Source: an uncultured Lachnospiraceae bacterium
Lineage (GTDB): Bacteria; Bacillota; Clostridia; Lachnospirales; Lachnospiraceae
Assembly (NCBI GenBank): GCA_900316665.1
Contig: ONDV01000005.1
Coordinates: 1-53,831, forward strand
Direction of reading: 5' to 3'
Length of the DNA: 53,831 nt
Shown here: piece by piece, positions 37,436 to 44,849 of the stretch
Numbering within the stretch: position 1 is the first letter of the stretch
Layout of the letters: every line of letters begins with the position of its first letter
The notes under the pieces: model-generated
Database searches by the model: none
What the model saw: only the letters and a program-made list of their open reading frames with translations
Told to the model about the DNA's origin: nothing
Made by a program: the position numbers and the translations under genes

Positions 37436-38884
37436 TTATCCTATCATATAATGATAAAGTTCCTCATATTTTTCCTTTGAGTGTTTCCAGGAATAATCCT
37501 GTTTCATACCTCTCTCAACCATATGGTTCCAGTCAGTCTTCTTCTCAAAGAATACATATTTGGAATAATTAACAGTGTCAAGAAGTTCATCGCCGTTATA
37601 ATTTGCAAATGAGAAACCTGTTCCCTTATGCTCATATTCATTGAAAGGCTCGACGGTATCTTTAAGTCCGCCGGTCTCTCTCACTATAGGAACCGTGCCG
37701 TATCTGAATGAAATAAGCTGGGTAAGACCACATGGTTCAAACCGTGACGGCATAAGAAAAGCATCAGCCGCGGCATAAAGCTTATGTGCCAGGGGCTCGC
37801 TGTAGCATATGTTCGCAGATATTCTGTCGGGATATTTCCAGGCATAATGTCTGAACATATTTTCATATCTGGACTCGCCTGTACCAATGACTACAAGCTG
37901 AGTATTCTCATCGGCAATGCCTTCAATACAATAATTAATAAGATCCAGACCTTTCTGATCGGTAAGCCTTGAGATAAGACCTATCATATATTTATGATTG
38001 TCAACAGTAAGACCCAGATCTTCCTGCATGCGTTTTTTGTTTACCTTTTTATTGCGTCTGAAATCGTCAACCGAATAATTCTTGTAGATATCCTTGTCTG
38101 TAGCCGGATCATACATCTTGTAATCAATTCCGTTTACAATTCCCTGCATGTCAAAATGCCGGGCAGAAAGCAGTCCGTCAAGCCCCTCTCCGTAGTATGG
38201 AGTCTGGATCTCATCAGCATAAGACTTCGACACTGTAGTAATATAATCAGCGTAAACAAGACCGCCCTTCAGCATATTGCCGGCTTTATTGAATTCAAGC
38301 TTATCCGGAGTAAAAAGGGACATCGGAAGACCTGAAAGTCCCTGCATAGTTTTTACATCCCATACACCCTGGAATTTCAGATTGTGTATAGTCATAATTG
38401 TCTTTATGTCCCAGAAGAAAGGATTTGCCTGAAATTCATTTTTAAGATAAACAGGAATAAGCCCTGTCTGCCAGTCATGGCAATGAATAAGATCGGGCTT
38501 GAAATTGATAACAGGAAGCATCGAGAGAACCGCCTTGTCAAAGAAAGTAAATCTCTCAATATCCCGTCTGGTCTCGCTGTAAGGATAAAAACATTCAAAA
38601 TAATCGAGGTTATCGATGAAATAATAAGTGATACCTTCGTATTTATACTGCATTACGCCTACATATTTTTCTCCAATATAAGGACCGGCAGTCATATTGA
38701 AGTGGGTGACATATTCGAATTTGTCACGATACTCAGGAGGTATGCAAGTGTAATCCGGAATCACAACTCTGACATCCCAGATGTCAGGATTGAATTCCTT
38801 CGGCAATGCTCCGACAACATCAGCAAGACCTCCTGTCTTGACAAACGGAACACACTCACTTGACGCAAACAGTATTTTCTTCAT
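37436..38884 (-). CDS. glgA: Glycogen synthase (ADP-glucose type)
   Basis: GlgA extends alpha-1,4-glucan chains from ADP-glucose. The GT5 signature KTGGLADVVGALP (Lys16) opens the protein; the domain with HNLKFQG and later SRFEPCGLTQL (donor-site glutamate region) completes the GT-B fold. It is 482 residues from the ATG at 38884, favoured over a GTG three bases upstream because a GGGGG ribosome site lies 7 bases before it. glgC, glgB and glgP are not in the window, so it appears to be a lone member of the glycogen set. Confidence 0.94.
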   Translation of the reverse strand: MKKILFASSECVPFVKTGGLADVVGALPKEFNPDIWDVRVVIPDYTCIPPEYRDKFEYVTHFNMTAGPYIGEKYVGVMQYKYEGITYYFIDNLDYFECFYPYSETRRDIERFTFFDKAVLSMLPVINFKPDLIHCHDWQTGLIPVYLKNEFQANPFFWDIKTIMTIHNLKFQGVWDVKTMQGLSGLPMSLFTPDKLEFNKAGNMLKGGLVYADYITTVSKSYADEIQTPYYGEGLDGLLSARHFDMQGIVNGIDYKMYDPATDKDIYKNYSVDDFRRNKKVNKKRMQEDLGLTVDNHKYMIGLISRLTDQKGLDLINYCIEGIADENTQLVVIGTGESRYENMFRHYAWKYPDRISANICYSEPLAHKLYAAADAFLMPSRFEPCGLTQLISFRYGTVPIVRETGGLKDTVEPFNEYEHKGTGFSFANYNGDELLDTVNYSKYVFFEKKTDWNHMVERGMKQDYSWKHSKEKYEELYHYMIG

Positions 38885-38912
38885 CACAAAACCCCCGTAT
38901 TCTTAATATATA

Positions 38913-39653
38913 TTATTCCGGCTCGTTCTCATCCCAGTTATGATATACATTCTGGACATCATCATCCTCTTCCAGAATATCTATAATACGCTTAAAGCAT
39001 CCTATGTCATCCGCATTATTCAAAGAAACATAATTTTCAGGAATCATAGTGACCTCAGCTTCAGCCATGGGAATCTTCTGCTCTTCGAGAGCTGATTTCA
39101 CGCTATCAAGATCCTGCGGCTCCGTAATTATCTCATATCCGTCTTCTGTTTCCTGAAAATCAGAAGCTCCGGCATCGAGAGACGCCATCATAAGATCATC
39201 AGAATCCATGTCACAGTCTTCTTTTGAAATAAGGATCTGACCCTTTCTGTCGAACATGAAGGACACGCACCCCTGGGTTCCTATGTTGCCGTGACCTTTA
39301 GAGAATGCTGATCTCACATTAGCAGCCGTACGATTCCTGTTGTCGGTAAGAGCTTCTACAATAATTGCAGTGCCGCCGGGACCATAACCCTCATAAGTCA
39401 CAGTCTCGTAATTAACTGACGCCGCATCTCCGGCAGCTTTTTTTATGCCGCGTTCAATAGTGTCATTCGGCATATTTGCAGCCTTTGCCTTGGATATCAC
39501 ATCACGAAGCTTTGCATTATTGGCCGGATCCGGACCTCCCTCCTTGACCGCAACGGCTATCAGCCTTCCGATCATTGTGAATGCCTTGCCTTTTGCTGCA
39601 TCATTCTTCTCTTTCTTTGCTTTGATGTTGGCAAATTTTGAATGTCCTGACAT
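38913..39653 (-). CDS. yebC: YebC/PmpR-family protein
   Basis: The 246-residue protein begins with the family mark MSGHSKFANIKAKKEKND and includes YEGYGPGG and VSFMFDRKG. Family members have been described as DNA-binding regulators, and more recently as translation factors that help ribosomes at proline stretches. The sequence cannot separate these roles. It has a 64-base gap upstream containing a small inverted repeat, unlike most genes here. Confidence 0.94.
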   Translation of the reverse strand: MSGHSKFANIKAKKEKNDAAKGKAFTMIGRLIAVAVKEGGPDPANNAKLRDVISKAKAANMPNDTIERGIKKAAGDAASVNYETVTYEGYGPGGTAIIVEALTDNRNRTAANVRSAFSKGHGNIGTQGCVSFMFDRKGQILISKEDCDMDSDDLMMASLDAGASDFQETEDGYEIITEPQDLDSVKSALEEQKIPMAEAEVTMIPENYVSLNNADDIGCFKRIIDILEEDDDVQNVYHNWDENEPE

Positions 39654-39687
39654 AATATCTTAAAACCTTTCTCTAAAAATATAATCC

Positions 39688-39705
39688 GGTATGAATTAAC
39701 ATACC
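39688..39705. promoter_or_regulatory. Small inverted repeat upstream of yebC
   Basis: A perfect 6-bp inverted repeat (GGTATG / CATACC) flanks a 6-base AT centre in the gap between the CBS-domain gene and yebC. A possible minus-strand promoter (TTGATG, 17 bases, TAAACT) ends just before it, so the repeat would lie at the transcription start. It could be an operator or a weak terminator; the stem is short and no T-tract touches it. Confidence 0.3.
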
Positions 39706-39717
39706 CTGACTAGTTTA

Positions 39718-40611
39718 TCATTTCATCTCCTCATCATCAAGATGCTGAGGCAATCTTACTACTCTGACGTCTTTTATTACTCTGTTTTCGACATCAAGCA
39801 CTCTGAATAAAAATCCTTTCAATTTAATTGAAAATTTTTCATGTTCCTCCGGAACCTTGCCATATGCGCAGATCAAAAGACCATTCAGAGTCTCTATATC
39901 ATCTTTCTCAAATGAAGTACCAAGAATTCTTGATACTTCGGAAAGAGGAGTTCTTCCTTCCATCATATAACCGTTTTGCATGGGTTCGACAGTATCATGA
40001 AAGTCGTCGTGCTCATCCTCTATATTTCCAACTATCTCTTCAAGGATATCTTCCATGGAGACAAGACCGGATGTCTGGCCGTATTCATCGACTACAATAG
40101 CCATATGTGATTTCTGCATCTGCATGGCAGTAAAGAGAGTATGTATACCGTGAGTCTCCGGAACTGTCTCTGCAGGTCTTATAAGACCGTCTATATCTCT
40201 TATTTTTCTGCGGAATTCGTGAGGCCGCGTAGCAAAATTAAGCATCTCCTTAATATGTATGATGCCAAGTATACGGTCAATGGAACCCAGATAAACAGGA
40301 ATTCTTGAAAAATGTTTTTCCTGAAAAAAGCGGACGGCATCTCCAAGCGATGTATTACCGTCAAGCGATACTATGTCATTTCTGTGAACCATAATATCTT
40401 TTACGCTTTTATCATCAAGATGAAGGACATTCTTAAGCATCCTGGCTTCGGAAGATCTGATGTCTCCTTTTTCCGTACCCTCGGAAACTATTGACATTAT
40501 CTCTTCCTCGGTCGCATTCTCTTGGGACCCGGATGCCTTTTTCCTCCTGAACAAGCTCTTGAATTTCTTTATTCCTTTTTCTTTTTCACCGGTGCTGACG
40601 TCAGAATCCAT
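39718..40611 (-). CDS. CBS-pair protein of the HlyC/CorC family
   Basis: This soluble 297-residue protein has a pair of CBS domains (about 70-195) and a C-terminal CorC/HlyC domain (about 215-290), with VDEYGQTSGLVSMEDILEEI typical of the family. The N-terminal DUF21 membrane domain found in larger CNNM-type relatives is absent, as in CorC itself. Family members are linked to magnesium/cobalt efflux, and the 'hemolysin' name is historical. It follows alr by 2 bases. Confidence 0.9.
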   Translation of the reverse strand: MDSDVSTGEKEKGIKKFKSLFRRKKASGSQENATEEEIMSIVSEGTEKGDIRSSEARMLKNVLHLDDKSVKDIMVHRNDIVSLDGNTSLGDAVRFFQEKHFSRIPVYLGSIDRILGIIHIKEMLNFATRPHEFRRKIRDIDGLIRPAETVPETHGIHTLFTAMQMQKSHMAIVVDEYGQTSGLVSMEDILEEIVGNIEDEHDDFHDTVEPMQNGYMMEGRTPLSEVSRILGTSFEKDDIETLNGLLICAYGKVPEEHEKFSIKLKGFLFRVLDVENRVIKDVRVVRLPQHLDDEEMK

Positions 40612-40613
40612 AC

Positions 40614-41774
40614 TTATTCGTAATAATGCTTTCTTTCAATAACCTTGCCGTCTTTAATATATATCCTTGGTATTCTGTTTCCAAGGCAGCAGGCAAATTC
40701 ATAATTGAATCTGCCTGAGAGATCACCCAGCTCTTCAAGTGTAATACTCTCGCCGCCGTCACGACCGATAAGAGTCACGGTATCGTACATACTCACATCA
40801 GGTATGTCAGAAACATCTACCATCATCTGATCCATACATATTCTTCCGATGACCGGAGCTTTTTTCCCTCTTATAATGACAGAGCTCTTATTTGAAAGAG
40901 TCCTGGCATATCCGTCTCCATATCCGACCGGGACAGTCGCAACAGTCGTATAGCGGTCAGTCACATATGTGCCACCGTATGAGACAGCGCGTCCTGCCGG
41001 CAATGTCTTTAAGTGTACAATATGACTTTTAAGAGCCATGGCGCTCTCCAGCGGAAATGCGTGATCGACTTCATCGCTTGGCCAAAGACCGTACATGGTA
41101 ATGCCGGCTCTCACAAGCTCCATGGATGTACCGGGCAGTTCAAGAATTGCCGCAGAATTTGCACAATGATGATATTTAAAAGAAACGCCTTTTTCATTCA
41201 GCTTATCTATTACAGTTCTGAAGAGAGCTTCCTGAGCTCTGGCTGATGTTTTGTCTGATTCATCAGCTCTGGCGAAATGAGTGAAAATTCCTTCAAGTAT
41301 AATACCCGGAAGAGCATTTATTTTTATTATCTCATCAAGGGCCTTATCATCAGCCTGAAAGCCTATCCTGCTCATACCCGTATCGATCGCTATATGAACA
41401 GGAGCATCAATTCCGGCTGAAACGGCTGCGTCAGAAAAAGCCTTTGCCATGTCGTATCTGAATATGGTAGGCCGGATGCCATTTCTTATCATTACAGGAT
41501 ATTCATCAGGGAAAACATAACCCAAAATCAGAATCTGTTTCATAATTCCATTTTCTCTGAGCTCCATCGCCTCGTCCACAGTCGCGCAGGCGTAACCCGC
41601 AACATAAGGAACCTTTTCAAGCATTCTGGCGATCGGCACCGCGCCGTGACCGTAAGCGTCCGTCTTTATAACGGCTAATATATCAGCCTTTTTATCAATG
41701 TTATTATACATATTCTCCAGATTGTGAAGAATACAGTCGAGATCAATCTCAGCCCAGACTCTGTTATAATCCAT
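40614..41774 (-). CDS. alr: Alanine racemase
   Basis: Alr makes D-alanine for peptidoglycan. PLP would bind Lys37 in AVIKTDAYGHGA, and the second-base tyrosine lies in the motif AVSYGGTY. At 386 residues it is standard. I chose the ATG at 41774 over an in-frame TTG at 41786 because GGAG lies six bases before it. A strong promoter overlaps the end of the gene upstream, so alr can be expressed apart from nnr. Envelope genes downstream (ftsK, flippase) fit the role. Confidence 0.95.
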   Translation of the reverse strand: MDYNRVWAEIDLDCILHNLENMYNNIDKKADILAVIKTDAYGHGAVPIARMLEKVPYVAGYACATVDEAMELRENGIMKQILILGYVFPDEYPVMIRNGIRPTIFRYDMAKAFSDAAVSAGIDAPVHIAIDTGMSRIGFQADDKALDEIIKINALPGIILEGIFTHFARADESDKTSARAQEALFRTVIDKLNEKGVSFKYHHCANSAAILELPGTSMELVRAGITMYGLWPSDEVDHAFPLESAMALKSHIVHLKTLPAGRAVSYGGTYVTDRYTTVATVPVGYGDGYARTLSNKSSVIIRGKKAPVIGRICMDQMMVDVSDIPDVSMYDTVTLIGRDGGESITLEELGDLSGRFNYEFACCLGNRIPRIYIKDGKVIERKHYYE

Positions 41775-41866
41775 GTCCTGCTCCAAAGCGTGTCTAAGAA
41801 GTTATTGTTTTTTCGTTAGTTTCTGTTACAGTGGCAAAATATGCTTTTGACACTCAAATCTTATTT

Positions 41867-41896
41867 ATTATAGTAGTATTTCGGGGAGAGCGTCAA
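41867..41896 (-). promoter_or_regulatory. Promoter for alr
   Basis: The minus strand reads TTGACG (41896-41891), an 18-base spacer and TATAAT (41872-41867). The -35 box lies inside the end of nnr and the -10 overlaps its stop codon. It leaves a leader of about 85 bases before alr, in which I saw no strong hairpin. Confidence 0.6.
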
Positions 41897-43346
41897 GAAC
41901 TGATGATGCGGTTACTGATCTCCTTGAAACGCCTTCCGACGCCTTTTCTCCGGCTTTACCTAAAAGAAATGGCGCCACGGCAGCAGCATCATCCGCTCTC
42001 ATTCTCTGAGCCATCAGACCTCCGATGATCCCGGAAAGAATGTCGCCTGTGCCACCTGTAGAGAGTCCGTCATTTCCTGTCACATTATAATATGTATGCC
42101 CCTGGGGTATGCTTATTACCGACACCGCGCTCTTTAAAACCACATCGACCTGATAATCCCTCGAAAAACTCTCGGCTATCGATGTCATTTCTGACTTCAC
42201 ATAGGTTATGGTCTTTTTTACAAGTCTTGCCATCTCGCCTAAATGAGGTGTAAGAACCATACCCACATGAGGTCTCATAAGAAGTTCTGTCTCATCTGCA
42301 ATAATATTCAAAGCATCGGCATCGATCACTGCAGGAACTGATGAATGGCTTACAACATATCTGACCATGTGCTCAGCATTAGGATTTTTTGAAAGACCCG
42401 GCCCGATGACTATGGAATCCTTCCCTGCCATGGCTTTATCCAGTCTCTCATCCGTGATCCTGCCGGAGTAAGTAATAACTATTGCCTCCGGCAGTTTAGA
42501 AAGAATAAAATTCCTGTTTGATTCATCGGTAAGTACATATACAAGTCCTGAACCGGAAAGAAGGGCTGCTTTTGCAGCGAAATACGCAGCTCCGGCATAA
42601 TCGGATGAACCCGCAATAATAAGAGCCTTTCCATATGTTCCCTTATTGGAATCACTTATTCTTAACGGCATCATGCGTTCTATATCATTATCTTCCAGAA
42701 TAAATCTGTTTGGCTTCTCACCATCATCGTAGATCCCGACATCCGCACGATAAACATCTCCTGCCATAGTTCTGCCGGGCTCTAAAACCAATCCGTCTTT
42801 AAGATAACCAAATGTAACCGTCACATCAGCATCAACAGCATATCCCAGAATACATCCGTTATCCGAGCAGATGCCGCTCGGTATGTCAAGCGATACAACT
42901 GGAATATTATTATTGTTGATTTTAGAAATAAGCTCCCCTGCCCTGCCGTCAACGGTTCTTTTCAGCCCGGTTCCGAATATGCCGTCTATTATCAGATCAT
43001 ATTCTTTATCAAGCCCTTCGTCATCTATGAAGGTAACGTCATAAGACTTTGCTATCTCGATCTGTCTTTCACATTCATACGAGAATTCTTTATCAGGCAA
43101 AGCTATAAGTACCCTTGTTTCATAGCCCATCGTCTTAAGGATCCTTGCGCATGCAACAGCATCACCGCCGTTATTGCCGGGACCTGCAACTGCGAGTATG
43201 GAATGGGCATCCTTATATTTTTCTTTTATTATTCTGACAGTAAAAAGCGCTGCTCTTTCCATTAAAACAGCAGACGGCATATGATGATCTTCAATAGTCC
43301 TCCTGTCAAGAGAGCGAATCGTTTTTCCTGTGTATACCGGTATCAT
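41868..43346 (-). CDS. nnr: Bifunctional NAD(P)H-hydrate epimerase/dehydratase
   Basis: This 492-residue repair enzyme restores damaged NADHX/NADPHX. The N-terminal YjeF epimerase domain (about 1-210) shows VAGPGNNGGDAVACARIL, and the C-terminal ribokinase-like dehydratase domain (about 220-490) shows VIGPGLSKNP, DADALNII and the anion-hole motif NDGLSTGGTGDILSG. The start at 43346 overlaps the unknown gene upstream by 41 bases; GGGAG lies 7 bases before the ATG and the protein aligns from its start, so I kept it. Confidence 0.94.
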   Translation of the reverse strand: MIPVYTGKTIRSLDRRTIEDHHMPSAVLMERAALFTVRIIKEKYKDAHSILAVAGPGNNGGDAVACARILKTMGYETRVLIALPDKEFSYECERQIEIAKSYDVTFIDDEGLDKEYDLIIDGIFGTGLKRTVDGRAGELISKINNNNIPVVSLDIPSGICSDNGCILGYAVDADVTVTFGYLKDGLVLEPGRTMAGDVYRADVGIYDDGEKPNRFILEDNDIERMMPLRISDSNKGTYGKALIIAGSSDYAGAAYFAAKAALLSGSGLVYVLTDESNRNFILSKLPEAIVITYSGRITDERLDKAMAGKDSIVIGPGLSKNPNAEHMVRYVVSHSSVPAVIDADALNIIADETELLMRPHVGMVLTPHLGEMARLVKKTITYVKSEMTSIAESFSRDYQVDVVLKSAVSVISIPQGHTYYNVTGNDGLSTGGTGDILSGIIGGLMAQRMRADDAAAVAPFLLGKAGEKASEGVSRRSVTASSVLDALPEILL

Positions 43347-44172
43347 TAATATTCTCCCGTGGTCTCTCGCTGTCTTCTTTTACCTGATTCTCGGAAATTA
43401 CGGTTCCATCAATTGAACCTGTATCATTATTTTCAGAATCATTATTATTTCCAATACCTTCTGTATCAGCTGAATCATCAATGTCTTTTTCATTATCAGA
43501 CTGTTTTGTTTCATCGATTTTTTCAGTTGAATCCGCGGTATGTGATGAAACAGAATTAATAAGAAAGGAAGTTCCGTTCTCGTCCTCAAATCTGATGTCA
43601 AAAAGATTCAGGACATCTTTCCCGAAAATATCATGCATATAAGAATAGATCTCACGGTTATTTATCTCCCGGTTCTGCTTTCTTATTATGTTTTTCTTAA
43701 GTTCCAGTCTTATGTTCTTTATCCATTCGGATATTTCAGATATATCGGAAAGATTTGTTCTGATTTTCGAATAGCAGAAACTCATGGTATCAAACATAAG
43801 CTCGGTATTTGCCAAAGAAATCTCTTTTGGAAGCTCCATCAGCCTGTCTTCTATGGATGCTATCTTCTCGTTTGCCTCATCTATGAGTCTCTTGTCCTCA
43901 TCCATCTTCTGAGAAGAAATATGCTTAGAGCCTTCTTCACCTTCCATATTGTCAACAATGTCTTTCATCAGCTGATTTTTTATTTTTTTGACATTCTTAA
44001 GATCAATATTGAGCTGCCCCTGTTCAGCAAGCAGATCCCGTAATTTCTTTTCTTTCTCTAAAACACTGTCGGGTTTACCCGACACTGCAAAAAGCCTGTG
44101 CCATTTCTGATCCAGAACCAGCACAGGTACTTTGGCATTATCTAAAGCTTTATGAAATGCATCTTCGTCCAT
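43306..44172 (-). CDS. Unknown coiled-coil protein with acidic Asn/Asp-rich tail
   Basis: I do not recognise this 288-residue cytosolic protein. A short hydrophobic-strand region (VPVLVLDQKWHRLF, about 15-28) is followed by charged helices with coiled-coil character (about 35-75 and 85-115), a middle domain (about 120-205), and a low-complexity tail (about 215-288) rich in Asp, Asn, Glu and Ser. No catalytic motif or membrane segment is seen. The ATG at 44172 was chosen because GAGGG lies 6 bases upstream; the frame stays open 9 codons further. It sits between rex and nnr and overlaps nnr by 41 bases, so a conserved neighbour role in redox or cofactor upkeep is possible but unproven. Confidence 0.75.
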   Translation of the reverse strand: MDEDAFHKALDNAKVPVLVLDQKWHRLFAVSGKPDSVLEKEKKLRDLLAEQGQLNIDLKNVKKIKNQLMKDIVDNMEGEEGSKHISSQKMDEDKRLIDEANEKIASIEDRLMELPKEISLANTELMFDTMSFCYSKIRTNLSDISEISEWIKNIRLELKKNIIRKQNREINNREIYSYMHDIFGKDVLNLFDIRFEDENGTSFLINSVSSHTADSTEKIDETKQSDNEKDIDDSADTEGIGNNNDSENNDTGSIDGTVISENQVKEDSERPRENINDTGIHRKNDSLS

Positions 44173-44204
44173 ATCAAGCCCTCTAAAAAACATCTTCAAA
44201 AATG

Positions 44205-44210
44205 ATTATA
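44205..44210 (-). promoter_or_regulatory. Possible -10 box upstream of the unknown coiled-coil gene
   Basis: A perfect TATAAT lies on the minus strand in the gap after rex, 32 bases before the chosen ATG. No good -35 box is found at the right distance, so this is only a candidate promoter. Confidence 0.35.
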
Positions 44211-44223
44211 CAATAAAAAACGA

Positions 44224-44847
44224 TCAGTTGTTAGTCCTCTTATAAGAAAGTCTCATAAGGCTGTCGGACAGGTGAACATTCTCGACCACCACATCACTGG
44301 GAACCTGGAGCTCTGTCAGAGAAAAATTCCAGATGGCTTTGACTCCAATTGCAACAAGCATTTTTACTATTGATTCAGCAGCATCTTTTGGAAGAGTAAG
44401 AGCCGCTATATCTATTCGGGATTTTTTACTAAATTCAGGAAGATCGGAGATATCACGAATCTTTATACCATGAAGAGACTGTCCTATTAATTCCTTTTTT
44501 ATGTCAAAAAGTCCCGTCATATGAAATCCAAGATCCTCGAACTTACTGTAATTTGAAATAGCGCGGCCGATATTACCGACACCGATCACTATAATATTAT
44601 GAGCCCTGTCGAGTCCCAGGATCTTTCCAATCTCATCATGCAGGTAGAGCACGTTATATCCGTATCCCTGCTGTCCGAATCCGCCATAATTGTTAAGATC
44701 CTGTCTGATCTGGGAAGCAGTAATATTCATAAGAGAAGAGAGATCGCCGGATGATATTCTCTCAACGCCCCTGTCAAGCAGCTCTTCAAGATATCTGTAA
44801 TATACCGGCAGTCTTTTTACAACTGCCTGTGATATTTCCTTTGACAT
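44224..44847 (-). CDS. rex: Redox-sensing transcriptional repressor Rex
   Basis: Rex represses fermentation and respiration genes and lets go of DNA when NADH is high relative to NAD+. The 207-residue protein has an N-terminal winged helix (about 1-75, with ASQIRQDLNNYGGFGQQGYGY typical) and a Rossmann domain with GVGNIGRA (89-96). Length is complete. It follows the ABC-F gene by 2 bases, an arrangement seen in other Firmicutes. I did not find a clear Rex operator in the gaps of this window. Confidence 0.95.
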   Translation of the reverse strand: MSKEISQAVVKRLPVYYRYLEELLDRGVERISSGDLSSLMNITASQIRQDLNNYGGFGQQGYGYNVLYLHDEIGKILGLDRAHNIIVIGVGNIGRAISNYSKFEDLGFHMTGLFDIKKELIGQSLHGIKIRDISDLPEFSKKSRIDIAALTLPKDAAESIVKMLVAIGVKAIWNFSLTELQVPSDVVVENVHLSDSLMRLSYKRTNN

Positions 44848-44849
44848 AT

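Noticed and set aside
38384..38863. Plus-strand frame of 159 codons opposite glgA
   Set aside because: It lies wholly antisense to a clear glgA, has no recognisable domain and no convincing ribosome site.
39718..40611. Truncated CNNM transporter lacking its membrane domain
   Set aside because: Soluble CorC-type proteins normally have only the CBS pair and the CorC domain, so the gene looks complete.
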